Shown here: piece after piece, positions 11,894 to 23,365 of the stretch
How the letters are laid out: the number at the start of each line of letters is the position of its first letter
How positions within the stretch are numbered: position 1 is the first letter of the stretch
Assembly: GCF_032362555.1 (NCBI RefSeq)
Contig: NC_083516.1
Location: forward strand, 3,125,001 to 3,189,000
DNA length: 64,000 nucleotides
From: Amyelois transitella
Lineage: Eukaryota; Arthropoda; Insecta; Lepidoptera; Pyralidae
Reading direction: 5' to 3'
Made by a program: the position numbers and the translations under genes
Notes under the pieces: model-generated
What the model was told of the DNA's origin: nothing
The model's input: only the letters and a program-made list of their open reading frames with translations
The model's database searches: none

Positions 11894-14800
11894 ATGGGTC
11901 AAATAGAGAAGATGGAACAAAAACAAACGCCGTCGACCTTCGGCCCGGGGGAGACTTGGAGAATCCTCAAAAACGTAGTCGTCATCAGCATTGCTTTTAT
12001 GGCGCAGTTCACAGCTTATAGCGTAAGTATAATTTAAATCATCCATTGTAATATGGAAACTCTATTGATTCTGCAAATCTTATGGCAGCGCAAAATAAAA
12101 ATGGATTATTATTTATATTAAATTTGTAAGGATTATCAATACAAAAGTACTTATACTTTCTTTACTGCACCTATAAAAGCCGGTCTTATCGCTTACCTTC
12201 TTACGAACGTTATCGTTGCTAAGCAAACCTCGGTAAGTATTGGTTTGTTAAGATCTAGCACCACTAAATCTCACCGTAAGTTACATGGTTACATAGATAT
12301 CCAAGATAAGGCAAATCTAAACAAAATGGTTTCTCATTATGAGAAGGGTATTGTCTGAGACCTTGATAGTAACACTCGGTGAACTATAACAGATTTTATT
12401 TGAATAACAGTTTGAATAGCTACAGAAATAAGTTGGAAGGGCTGAATTGTATCAAAGAGAGAAAGCTGCAATATTTTAAACACATCATGAGAGAGGAACG
12501 ATACCGTATTCTTCAGCTGATAATACAAGGGAAGAGCCAAAGTAAACGAAAACCCGGAAGGAGAAATACCTTATAGCTGAAGAATTAATAAGGTTGTTAA
12601 ATTCGAGTACACTGAACGTGCTTTTGTGCAACAGCGTCAAAAGGTAAGATAGCCATGACGGTCAATTAGTAGGTAGTTCTAATTCTAAACTCGAATGTAT
12701 CTGTTTTTACAGGGAGCTGCGAATCTTCAGAGTTCCATCAACGCCGAGGCTGGTCTGGGCACGGCTTCTCTGGCTGCTGTCTATGTGGGACTTGTGTTCT
12801 CCAATATATTCCTACCTGCTGTGGTCATCAAGTAAGTTTTATCTATTTTAGGCAAGATTTTTATCCGACTCCTGAGAGCGCAACAACATGATCTGAACTG
12901 CGTAAGGTTTTGTACAATAAGTTAATATAGGAGTCGGTCGGAATAACCTGACTTACTTGGGTCCTGGTACCTCTTCAGGGAGAAAACGCCGAAAAGATAT
13001 TGTTAAAACCGTATCAAAATTCAGTAGTATTGAAGAAGAACTACGTGAAAAACGATTTCATTTTATATTATTTCTGTCATAATATGTCTCATCTTTGCGT
13101 GTTCCGATTGTACCCTCTCTTCTGATGATGTCATTTTCAATCCGTTATCCCAAATGATGAGATTTGGCCAAGTAACGCCAGGATTCCTTCAGCCTGTCCC
13201 TTCTACCTGGGCTCGGTGGAGGCGGCTTATCTAGACTTTGTTCATTTTTAACTCCTATTGATTATTAAACGTATTCCAGGTGGTTAGGCACAAAATGGGC
13301 GATATCCCTGTCGTTCGTGACCTACATGCCGTATATCGCCGCCCAGTTGTACCCTCGTTTCTACACCCTCATACCAGCCGGCTTGTTCGTCGGCTTAGGA
13401 GGCGGCCCGCTCTGGTGCGCTAAATGCACTTATATTTCTGTTGTAAGTAGATACACAAACATACCTACACATATTACATATATATAATGACGCCTTTATC
13501 CCTTACAGGGTAAAACCAATAATCTAGCCAAGTTTTCAGATTCATATAGTGACATATTTCTAGCCTATCGTCTAAAGAAGAAACCCATGTTTATTAAGCC
13601 AAGCCTTTTTCTTTATATTGACAAAAACAAAATTATGTCGTTATTCCAGGTTTCAGAAGCTCACAGCAGTATTTCAAAAATCAATGCAGAAGCGCTTCTA
13701 GTGCGTTTCCTTGGATTATTTTTCATGATTTTCCAAATGAATCAAGTTTGGGGCAACCTCATCTCATCACTGGGTAAGTGAAGTTTTGTTATAGCAATCT
13801 TTAATCACCACGCTATTGCTAAGATAATTCATGAAGGTTAATGAGTTTAATTGTGACAGTAGGCCAACATAGTGCGATTGGCAAGGCGGTGGATAACAAC
13901 CCTTGAAAACACTGAATATCTTCAAAATTTCATTGCATGTACGATATTAGCAGTATTAAATTTAAAAACCTACCTAACTACTACTTACTAAGTCCGAAAA
14001 GGACATTTTTCCCTTAATAGAATATCATTGTCTAAATGTTGCAGTAAAATGAGTCCATGACCGTGTTGTTTTACTTTTTGTGTGACAATAAAACCTACCT
14101 CTACAGAATTGGTACCGATTTTTCGAAGCTCGTAGAAAATTTAAAGATAGTTTATCCTTTGCCTAAGCACAAGGATTTCATCTGTAGATTTAATGCCGAA
14201 TATTAATGCTTTTCAGTTCTGTCGTCTGGGAACAACACAGCGGCGGTGACCGCGGTCAACGCTAGCATGATTCCGGAGCTATGCGGGGCTCACTTCTTGC
14301 CGAGCGCCGACGCCGCAGAGGCCTTGCAGCCGCAACCGCCGGAGAAGATACAGATGATCGCAGGTTCGTTAGTTGTATCGTATGGAGTGGTACTGCGCTG
14401 TTCACAGTAGTCAAAGCACGCATGATTTCGGATATTGTAAAATAATACTTTTTTAAATAATGCATATCAAGGTACAAAATGATTAAATTAGGTGACTAAC
14501 TTATACTACTTAATAACTTTGTGTATCAAAGGTCTTCATGGCGACTATAATTATGTAGGTATTAATGATTTGGGCTCATTTTTAACATGTAAAATATTAC
14601 TATCTGCTTTTTTTGTGGAGTCCTTAGCGTCATTAGTTTAGCTGCTTAGTACCTAATACTTTTTAATGGTCATTGATAAAAATAATGGAGTTCTTAAATT
14701 GGTTCCAGGTATTTACCTGGCCTGCATGGCTGGTGCAGCTCTCATCGTCGCTGTTGGTGTGGACTCTATGAAAAGGTTATTATTAGATATAATTTTTAAA

Positions 14801-17356
14801 ATAAACTATGCTCCAAAAGGTTTAAATGGGAAATTTTGTTGATTTTCGTATGATTATCTTCTTGGCTTTGTCACGATTTTGCCTGATGGTAATAAACAGA
14901 TGAGCCGAAGAAAATAATTTCGGTTTCCATCTAGTTATACCATCTACTATTTTTTACACTTAAAATGTAGAAAATTTAAAATTATACATTTTTATTATAT
15001 GTTTAGATACGAGGCTTTTAGAAAGCCATCAGAAGGCGTTACCTCCGGCCTAGGTCTCCTGGCGATCACTGTAAAACTACTGGTGGAGCCCAATCAGATG
15101 CTGCTCATCATCATCAACATCTTTGTGGGCTTGGAACAGGCATTTTTTGGAGCTGACTTTACGGCTGTAAGTTTGGTATATGTATTTTAGCCTTATATAT
15201 GTATTTCACCATTTAGCCATATGATTTGATTCATATATCGCTTCTCTTTCCCGGAGAAGCTAGTGACTATATCTTTCCACTTGCCACGATCACTGCATAC
15301 TTCTTTCGCTTCATCCATATTCATAATTCTCTTTATACAAGCTAGTTGGTTTCGGGTACTCTTGATCGAGTTAGACCGAAAGTTAGGTCAAAACAACCTA
15401 ACTTTTTGCTAGAACGTCTCCGATTTGACCAAGGTACGTTCGTCTAGTCCTTTCCATTTCAAAGTTCCCATCTGCAATCCTCTTATCTATTTGCTTACTC
15501 AACCTGCTGTCATGTATCCTCTCGACATGACCAAACATTCTTAGCGTTCTCTTTTCTATTCCTGTCATTATATCTTCTTTCGGATTTCAATTTTTGAAGA
15601 TTCTATTCCCGAAAATTTTTAGTTTTATCGGTAGGAATCAGTTATCTATGTACTTCCACACTGCACATCTAATTTCTCTAATAATATTAACTTTAATTAA
15701 AGAACCTGATTTGACTTTAAAAAATATTTTATATTTTTAAATTACGAAATTAATATCAAAAATTAAGAACTACGTATTGCTATAAGGATATAAGAACAGG
15801 CGTAAACCATGGTCAACGGCTTTACTACACAGAGCCAAAATAAAAAATTTACTTAAAAATCATAAACATTCTATTTAGTAAACGAATTCTCTTCTCTAGA
15901 ACATCTGCATGCATAAGGAAATTTCCCGAAATTCCCACAAGAATAGGAGTTAACGGGATGTTTCATGTTCATTCAATTTAAATTTAGATAGAATACTCCG
16001 TAAGTATTTTTTTTTATTTTAAAGGTTTCTGAACTTAAAGATCCCAATTAAAATTAAATTCCAGGCGTTCGTGTCATGCGCCGTGGGCACCGGGACCGTG
16101 GGGTTTGTGATGCTGGTCTTCGGGATCGCCGACGCGATAGGGTGTGTCGTCACTGGCTACATAGCTAAGGTAATGTTATTTTGTCTAAAAAATACGTGAA
16201 GATAGGTGAGGATGTAACATAGATTAATGCCAGGATGAAGAGGTTATATTGTATTACTTTATTCCGTGACTCTATGGGCTAATAAAAGAGCATCATTACG
16301 TTCTATTCCCATGAGCAACTTCACAAATATTTTCGTTGTGATCACCAATTAATGTATAAAATTTTTGATAGTCTGGTGTTTTCTGTTCTCCTTACCTATG
16401 ACATTCTTCTTCTTCCTCTTGTCATTATTTCCGGTTACTCCTCTTTCTTTTGATTGGCTGATTCCTAACCTATGACATAATAATTACAAATTGTGTTTTT
16501 AAAATACAGCCTCTAGCCTCCTGGTCTATTTAGTATCAAATAGCAAAAGAATCAAAAACTAACTTGCGAACAAAAAAACCTCTAAAAAAATTAAGAAGAT
16601 TAAAGCTTGTCATAACCATTTTCCTCAGGTGACTGGTCGCCTTCCGCTGATGTGCTGTGCCGCGGTGGTACACGTGGGTTTGCTGGTGACTGTACTGACG
16701 TGGAGACCCCAAGCAGGAGAGACCCACGTCATGTACATAATAGCGGTGCTGTGGGGCCTTTGCGACTCCGTGTGGATGGTGCAGGTCAACGGTTGGTATC
16801 ACCATTCCATCCTAGCTAATTTGATCTAATGTAGGAATAACTAACTTTGCAACTATACTTCATCATCGATCGAGCCCAATCATCGCTCCCGCTACATTTA
16901 ACATCATCATAATTCCCTCGGCGTTAGTCCCGGTCCCGTCCTTGCATCTCTGAAGAGTAGCGCTAAGTGCACTTGTTCACGAAATGAAGAATAATTTGTA
17001 CTCACATATTTATCCAAACCTGTCAACTGTAATAACAAGAAAGTAATAATTCACTTGTTACTTCTATTTCAGCTTATTATGGTATTCTGTTCCCCGGACG
17101 AGAGGAGGCAGCATTTGCCAACTTCAGGCTATGGGAGTCGATGGGCTACATCATAGCGTACATCATTTCTCCATATCTCAGAACCAGTGACAAAGCCTAC
17201 TTGATCCTCGCCACTTTAATCGCGGGGGTCTTCGGATACTTCGTCGTGGAGTATCGTGATAGGAAAACTAAAAAGTTTGATTTTAATATTAGAGAGCATA
17301 CAGAAGTAAGTGCCGAGAAAGGACATGATAACTTTGCGTTCTCAAAGAATGAATAA
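11894..17356 (+). CDS. UNC93-like membrane protein, gene 1 (complete, 10 exons)
   Basis: Coding exons by GT-AG junctions: 11894-12022, 12713-12831, 13280-13442, 13650-13773, 14217-14363, 14709-14775, 15007-15166, 16065-16169, 16629-16791, 17073-17356. They join without a frame break into 1461 nt, 486 aa plus TAA. The family call (UNC93-like, major facilitator superfamily) rests on GAANLQSSINAEAG at about residues 44-57, YMPYIAAQLYPRFYTLIPAG at about 97-116, GGGPLWCAKCTY and GILFPGREEAAFANFRLWES. Such proteins are multi-span membrane proteins. Animal members regulate K+ channels (worm UNC-93) or receptor trafficking (UNC93B1); the function of UNC93A-like members is poorly known. Exon 5 encodes a hydrophilic loop with two N-glycosylation sequons (NNT, NAS). 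The C-terminus is a charged tail after RDRKTKK. The ATG has A at -3 and G at +4. The donor after exon 6 (GTTATT) is weak, but the frame supports it. It is paralogous to the gene at 23366-33167. Confidence 0.93.
12379..12577 (+). mobile_element. LINE reverse-transcriptase C-terminal fragment in gene 1 intron 1
   Basis: The frame contains KERKLQYFKHIMREERYRIL and then QLIIQGKSQSKRKPGRRNTL. This is the typical tail of insect non-LTR retrotransposon polyproteins (K-L-x-Y-F-G-H-I-M-R...R-I-L-Q-L-I-x-x-G-K...G-R-R). It is a short 5'-truncated relic within the first coding intron and is not a host exon. Confidence 0.65.
15230..15600 (-). mobile_element. RTE-like LINE 3' ORF remnant in gene 1 intron 7
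   Basis: On the - strand the frame reads RTLRMFGHVERMHDSRLSKQ, then IDKRIADGNFEMERTR and, after a frame break and small insertion, a DEAKEVCSDRGKWKDIV-like end. The same DEAKEVC-DRGKWKD motif is found on the + strand at 58861. This is the C-terminal end of a LINE polyprotein. It is frameshifted and lies antisense to gene 1. Confidence 0.65.
15905..15970 (+). repeat. Short fragment of a dispersed repeat
   Basis: GGAAATTTCCCGAAATTCCC followed by ACAAGAATAGGAGTTAACGG resembles the internal part of the common moth repeat also seen at 43570-43668. Weak. Confidence 0.3.
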
Positions 17357-17537
17357 AACTAGTTTTAAGGTAATTTTTCAGGCCGGTTATTCTATGAGTA
17401 AAATAGATTTTTAGAAAAAAGGGCGACTGATATTATAGCTGGTTTAATTACTGATTTCACACAATTTTTTTTTATTGTTTGGTTCATTGATTAAATGCAA
17501 CATTTGTTAAAAGATGCAATGCATACCTTCTGTTGGA

Positions 17538-17543
17538 AATAAA
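17538..17543 (+). terminator. Candidate polyadenylation signal of gene 1
   Basis: AATAAA lies 182 nt after the gene 1 stop codon. It is a canonical hexamer at a plausible distance, but other hexamers occur downstream in this AT-rich sequence. Confidence 0.35.
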
Positions 17544-17899
17544 CCGTAAAATCACTGTATTATGTAGGTTATTAACATTGACTAAAATGGTAGATAAAAT
17601 GCCATTGATTCAAGATTATGCAGTTATATTTTTAAGCGAAATTTAAAAATCATATTTCTGATTAGACCTAATGAGTTGAAGTTAGTAAGTTTAACCGTGA
17701 TATGAATTAATGCAGCAGTAACTAGTGAAAATAAAATAAGTCAGCCTTCACTGATCTCTATGAGTACATTTTAGAGATCAGTGGTCAACCGAAACTTCCT
17801 TGTGACATAATCACGATCCTGACGTGTAGTTATTCAATTAAGCTGACAAACATGACAGGCCATAGTTCCGGCGCGCGGCTGAAATGACATGGTGGTCCA

Positions 17900-18275
17900 A
17901 GTACGGTCATTACATTGGTAATGAGTGCATTAAACAACAGGTTACTATCATTCAATATTTGCTTTTTGGAGTTCAAGGCAGGCATTCCATAGAAATTTGC
18001 GAATTCTGTGGTCTTTGGGACTAAGGGAATTTGAGCACATTCATCCAGTGCAAGCTTCCATGCTGGTCTGGTAGCAAAGAATGAACATAGTGCCAGTTGC
18101 TTCTCATTCCGTGCAGATTGTAAAAGTCAACCAAGGGAAATGCTAATAAACTTGGGATTCTTCTTTTAGGCGATAGGCTACTTAGCCATCATTAAGCTTT
18201 ACATCTGAACGTTCACTCTTTTCAAGCAAGTTTGTCGGCCCTGTCTATCAGGGAAAAAGATACCATGACACAATC
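17900..18275 (-). repeat. Repeat family A, long form, reverse orientation
   Basis: Contains GTGCAGATTGTAAAAGTCAA, ATAAACTTGGGATTCTTC, TTTTAGGCGATAGGCTA and GTCGGCCCTGTCTATCAGGG. An extra segment before these (CAAGCTTCCATGCTGGTCTGG) also occurs in the copy at 28350, showing that family A has a longer version. Strongly decayed. Confidence 0.6.
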
Positions 18276-18744
18276 TGCGCTTCACCTAATAAAATTTTAA
18301 AGTTAACTTAAATAAAGTTTCACGTGAAATGCCAAGAAGATTTTAATATAGACCCAAATGACTTAGATATTTTTGTATACTTAATCATATAGATGTAAAA
18401 TAAACATAATCTTTATTATTAACTTTAATTTTATCTTTATGTAAGTGTAAGTGTTAAAAAAGTATTTTTAATTAAGTAGGTACTTTTAGTCTACAAACAA
18501 TATTTTTATTTTGAATTCAAGAAATTTTGATAAAAATAAATATCGAAATAAACATTTTTATGACATTTTGTGATTTCATTTTAGCGTTTTCATGATTTCC
18601 TCACTGATAATGGTTTCAAAACTCGGGTTAGTTTTATTATCATGTTAGTTTTTCTGTCAACTTTACGTCTTCATTCGCGGATGTGTCTTTTTCGAAATTC
18701 ATCAAATATATACACGCACAGATATACTTTAGACAATATTTATA

Positions 18745-18885
18745 TAAATACATGCAATCACGCCTTTTTCCCGGAGTGGCTTCATCTACATTCATAACTA
18801 TCTTAAGCTCATCAGTTTCGGGTACTCTTGACCTAACCTTTTGCCAGAACGTCGCCGATTTGATCAAGGTACGTTCGCCTCGGCC
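18745..18885 (-). mobile_element. LINE tail, antisense fragment
   Basis: Carries GTTTCGGGTACTCTTGACCT and TTTTGCCAGAACGTCGCCGA followed by TTTGATCAAGGTACGTTCGC. It parallels the LINE remnant at 15340-15450 and shows the same family in antisense orientation. Overlapping ORFs on both strands here are repeat-derived. Confidence 0.55.
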
Positions 18886-19754
18886 TTAATTCAAATGTTC
18901 TCATACTAACACAATATTAAGGTACTTACGTAATTTATGTAAACAAGTTCGCAAAACATGTATAAATTAGCTTCTTGTTGCGGATCATTCATTTAAACAA
19001 ATAGAAAAGTGCTGACTCAATCCGCTGGCACAGAGCACACATCGCCATGCCGCTATCGTGCGGTTTCTTGCTCAGTGCTCAACAAATCTTAAACTATTCA
19101 AGGAAATGCCATGGGGACTTTCCGACTATTTATAGACCGCAGAAAAACTTGAATCGCTGACGCAATAAGTTTTAATAGAAGTATGGAAAAATTTAGTAGG
19201 TACTTACGAGTACTTATAAAATGGAAAGTATATATAAAAAAATATATTTAATGTTATAGTAGTTAGTCTTCATCTTTGACGATTGTTGCGAATGACACCT
19301 CCCTGGAGACCCTTGGGTCCGCCTGATATAATCTCGATCGGAAAATAAGAAAGTCTGACCTCCGTGACCGTGTTAATAGGGAACTAAATCAGGAAAAGTT
19401 AGTCACTATGCATCAAACCCACACTACTCGTATCTGAATCACAAAAAAATGCAAATCTAAGCCAACATTAATTCAATTTGAATCACAAAATTGGTATTCT
19501 ATGTAATATTATGAGGAGCTGTACTGTTTACTAATGAAATCCGGTTTAAGCTTAAAAATACAATAAATTATGTAATATTTATCTAAGTCCAAACCGGTAC
19601 GCTGCTACAATCGTGGGATGGCTGTTGCTCGTTGGATTACGTTCATAAAGTTGACAATGAACATTATACGGCAAATAAAGTTGATTTCCATTGTTGTACG
19701 ATACGACAAAAGTCTATGTAGAATTGCAGATATGTATTAGCCTATCATCATATT

Positions 19755-19830
19755 ACATTTATAAATTCGAAAGTTACTAAAGTGTGTGAGGATGTGTGGA
19801 TGTTTGTGTAACTTTTTCACGAAAAATCTT
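19755..19830 (+). repeat. Terminal fragment of a dispersed repeat
   Basis: TTTATAAATTCGAAAGTTAC, then GTGAGGATGTGTGGATGTTT and AACTTTTTCACGAAAAA matches the start of a repeat that I recall as common in moth genomes (cgaaagtttgt...ggatgtttgttactctttcacg). The long ORF beginning here (19786-20121) has no domain signature and starts inside the repeat. Confidence 0.4.
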
Positions 19831-20704
19831 CTGGAGGACAGATTTTGTAGAAGTTTTGTAACATGGAATAAATTTTTACACCTGTCACTTCGCTCCCGTG
19901 TGCATCTAGTTTCTGAAATGTTCAAAGATATATGTAAAAGTGATGTCAAAATAATCGCATGGAATGTATGTGTTTGGTGGACTTTCGTTAATTACATTTT
20001 TAAGAAGTTAATATCACACGCATCGACTATGGCTGTTCGCATTTTGTTTGGTATAAATTTTTTATTCAAAATCTTTTTTCCAGACAATGACTTTGATGCG
20101 ATTCTCGATGCTGAGCAGTAATATGAGCAGTAATATCAATAAATATAAAATTATTTTTAAACAGTTCGGAATCGACAATGGACACATGCCGCAGGCTCTG
20201 TTGTGCCCACAACGCCTTCGAAGTCTTTGCTATTTAATAGTTCGTTCATACAGTCACTGGCTGGATGTGGCCTAACAATCGTATTGTTCGAAGTTTAAAA
20301 AATAAATGAATGTTATTATGTACCTGTATGGTACCTACATACATAAATACATATATGAGTGATCTGTGAAATTGGATTGAGATTTTTTTTAAAGTGAAAG
20401 CGGTAGGTGAATAATTTTATTCTTTCTTTTATTTATTTATTTAACTTTGTATACACAACAGGTTGCAATCGATGACATAGTCAAAATTAATATAAACTTA
20501 ACACTATGATCAGGACTGGAACCCAAAAACACTTTAACAGGACTATAGTTTTATTACTTTGAAATAAAAATATACTTTTGTTACATAATTTAACAAGTGT
20601 CCAACGAAAATGTGTTATTAATTTCGATTGGTAAATTCGAAGTGCAAATTAATAGCTTTAAATTGATTTTATCTTTTTGTCTGATATCTGATATGTATCG
20701 AACT

Positions 20705-20765
20705 ATACGTGTATATACGTGGTAGACGGAGCCAACAGTCATGAAAAGACTGAAAGGCCACTTAT
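20705..20765 (+). repeat. Repeat family A, short fragment
   Basis: GTGGTAGACGGAGCCAACAG followed by TCATGAAAAGACTGAAAGGC and CACTTATTTG matches the family A 5' segment. Confidence 0.6.
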
Positions 20766-21699
20766 TTGTATGTTCATGTCAAAATGTCTGATGTAACCAT
20801 GTTTGATGTGAATTAAGATTTTATTATTTATTATTATAATAAGTCATTTATAATAAAAATTGTCCTCACGAACTGGTGGTAGGTAATCACAATCACCACT
20901 CACCATAGCCTTGTCATCTGATTTGATCAGTTTTACAACTGCTTTTGCTAACTGCAGGCTGCTAGACGACGACACATTATTGAATTACTTTGGTTCATGC
21001 CACAGAATACGAAAATTATGCCCTATTAAAGTGAGTTAACTTTTTGGCGGGAATTCAAAGTAGGTAACCATAATTTTTTAACATTACACAGTAAGTTCCT
21101 ATTTACTTGTCTGTTCATGTCATTTAATAGTGGGTTATGATGGTTCAATGTTCGAAGGCAATCATGGGTGTAGGAGAATGAGTAATACCGGATTGAGTGA
21201 CTTTTGTCACTGGCGACAAAACTGCTGAATCCACCGTTATTTTTACAATTTTTTTTTGATTGAGCCATGATGTGAATAACCCTGGATTGGGCTCTGGATA
21301 TCTTCCTCTTGGCGTGTCGACATCCTTCCAACGATAAACTTATTTTACCACTATACTATTCTGCCATCATCAGTGACTGTGATAGTGGGCAGGGCAACAG
21401 GTGTCGTAAAAGGTCGTTTAAATACGAGTAATAACTTATATTATATATTATTTTCTCACTAGACTAAGCCTAATCTATTTATATAATAAAACAGTAAAAA
21501 TATTTTGTCTGTACATTTAGTAGTTTTGACTGGATAGGATAGTCCCTCTATCACACACACACTTAGAATAAATAATAGAAAGCAAAAATATATATTTTTT
21601 TATTTTCTTATCTGTCTGTTTGTCTGTCTGGATAATTTACTGTCTACCATGTCGGTGGTAAGTCGTTATGTGTGAATACCCTTAATCTGCTCTTGGATC

Positions 21700-22032
21700 A
21701 TGGTGAGTCGTCGATAGTCGAACGATTAAGGAGCAAGAATAAATATAACATAACGCACAGGTTCAAATCCTACCACGGTAGAAGTTAAGTTTGATTGCAA
21801 ACCAATGCTTTTACGATGATCGAAAACATTGTGAGGAAACTGGTACATTCAGACAACTGGATATTTAATCATGATCCCAAATGGCTTAGGTTCCACTGCA
21901 AAGTTGGTGAGGTTGACACAGGAGTCGCTTCGTGTAAAATCTTTACTTACCCAATTCCGAATCGAGGTCATGGGCTTACCTCGGGCTCTACAGAGGAGAG
22001 GACGCGACTGGTACTAACGGCAGGAGTATAAT
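21700..22032 (+). mobile_element. tRNA-derived SINE-like repeat (family C)
   Basis: A B box-like GGTTCAAATCC lies at 21762-21772, preceded by GAACGATTAAGGAGCAAGAA. The body has TTTTACGATGATCGAAAACA, CATTGTGAGGAAACTGGTAC, GACACAGGAGTCGCTTCGTG and ACGGCAGGAGTATAATCATT. A diverged portion recurs at 6045-6130. The ORFs in it are repeat-derived. Confidence 0.6.
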
Positions 22033-22933
22033 CATTCGTACTTGAATCGTGGTCACATAAGGACTATTCGGGAACCAATCGGATGCGCGTGCGTGCATCC
22101 GTTCCATTGCGTCATCGAGGTCGTCTTTATACCTATGTTCTACTGCCAATGCCAGCAATGCATTTGGGGCAGTTGCACGAAGTCGCTAAACGATCATCGA
22201 TCTCCGAGGGTCGGGGCCACTCACGCGCCAATTATCGATAATTATAAATACTTTACGCACATTGTTTGCTACACTCCTGTTCTGACATTGCTCAATCAAG
22301 CCATAGGTTTGTTTATATATATTGAGTATTTATGTTTAGTGTCTATTAGTTTTATTTAGGTACAACACAATTCTGCTGACGTATGACGAAAATTGACTAT
22401 TATTATTCTTTTGGCGTTGAAATTTTTTTTGGTTGCGTCCTTATATTTGTCTGTAACCATGATCCTGAGCATTAGTATACCTACCAATACCAAAAATAAT
22501 GCCCAAACCGAATGCGAAAAATGTTCTAGTCGCCCCATACGACGTTCTCGGATAGATAAGAAATGTTTAATATTCCACTCTGTCGGAAGCTTCGGTAAAC
22601 TAATTTAATATGTAATCTAAAAATAATTGTAGCAATGAAGTTTACAGATCTCAATTCCGCCATTTCCGCCTTTCACGTTTCCGTCCTCTGGTTTTGTTTT
22701 GGTAGATACAGATATTGCTTACTGCCCTGACAATACGTTGGACCGGAACGAATCGGCCCTAACTGATAATATCCAGTTTCGACCGGTACCCTTGAATGTA
22801 AACTAGGAGAAGGGAATGTTACAGTTTGCATTTCTGCGACAGCTGAGACATCTGATTATTATTTTGATCCAATCTGCCTTAAATCCGTACCTTGGGGCTA
22901 TAACAATAAATATCAGTAATAAGTGTATAAACT

Positions 22934-23041
22934 TATAATCACATCCTTCTCCTTTATGGGATAGACAGAGCCAAGAGTAAAAAAAAATCTAAAAGGCGTC
23001 ATTTAGCTGAATTGCGTAATGATGAAATTGCGATTCAAATA
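22934..23041 (+). repeat. Repeat family A, 5' fragment
   Basis: ATGGGATAGACAGAGCCAAG, then AAAAGGCGTCATTTAGCTGA and TGCGTAATGATGAAATTGCG and ATTCAAAT. Truncated before the conserved 3' half. Confidence 0.6.
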
Positions 23042-23156
23042 TAGTTTGCTAAATAAAATAATAGTTTGTTAGAAATAAAATAGCCTAAAATAATGGTGAC
23101 GGTATTGACAATTTTGTGATAAAAAACTTGGGCAAAAGGTCTTTCATACAAGTATA

Positions 23157-23340
23157 TTTATTCACGTTTTTATCCTTTACGGGGTGGACAGGGTTAATAG
23201 TCTTGGAAAGACTGTAAGACCGCCTTAAGCTGTATTGCGTGATGATGGAATTGAGATTCAAATAATGACAGGTTGCTAGTCCATCGCTTTAAAGAAGAAT
23301 TCAAAGTTTATCAGCTTTGCTTTTGATTCCCAAAGATATT
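23157..23340 (+). repeat. Repeat family A copy abutting gene 2 exon 1
   Basis: Runs from TTTATCCTTTACGGGGTGGA through AATGACAGGTTGCTAGTCCA to AAGAAGAATTCAAAGTTTAT. It ends about 16 bp before the acceptor-like AG (23355-23356) upstream of the gene 2 start codon, so the branch-point region of that putative intron would be repeat-derived. Confidence 0.65.
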
Positions 23341-23365
23341 CTAACATTTTTCGCAGTAACTCAAC

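Larger units (their letters stand above)
17357..23356. other. 6-kb interval between the two UNC93-like genes
   Basis: No host coding exon was seen. It holds family A fragments (17900-18275, 20705-20760, 22934-23041, 23157-23340), a LINE antisense tail (18745-18885), a SINE-like repeat (21700-22032) and several short ORFs with no recognisable domain. The promoter and 5'UTR exon of gene 2 should lie here, because an acceptor-like site at 23355-23356 precedes its ATG. Confidence 0.5.

Noticed and set aside
14262..14477. Reverse ORF over gene 1 exon 5
   Set aside because: An Arg/Ser-rich mirror of the GC-rich loop exon; no independent support.
19786..20275. Two overlapping forward ORFs (111 and 62 aa) between the UNC93 genes
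   Set aside because: The first starts inside a repeat end, has no domain motif and no splice context; composition is typical of AT-rich noise.
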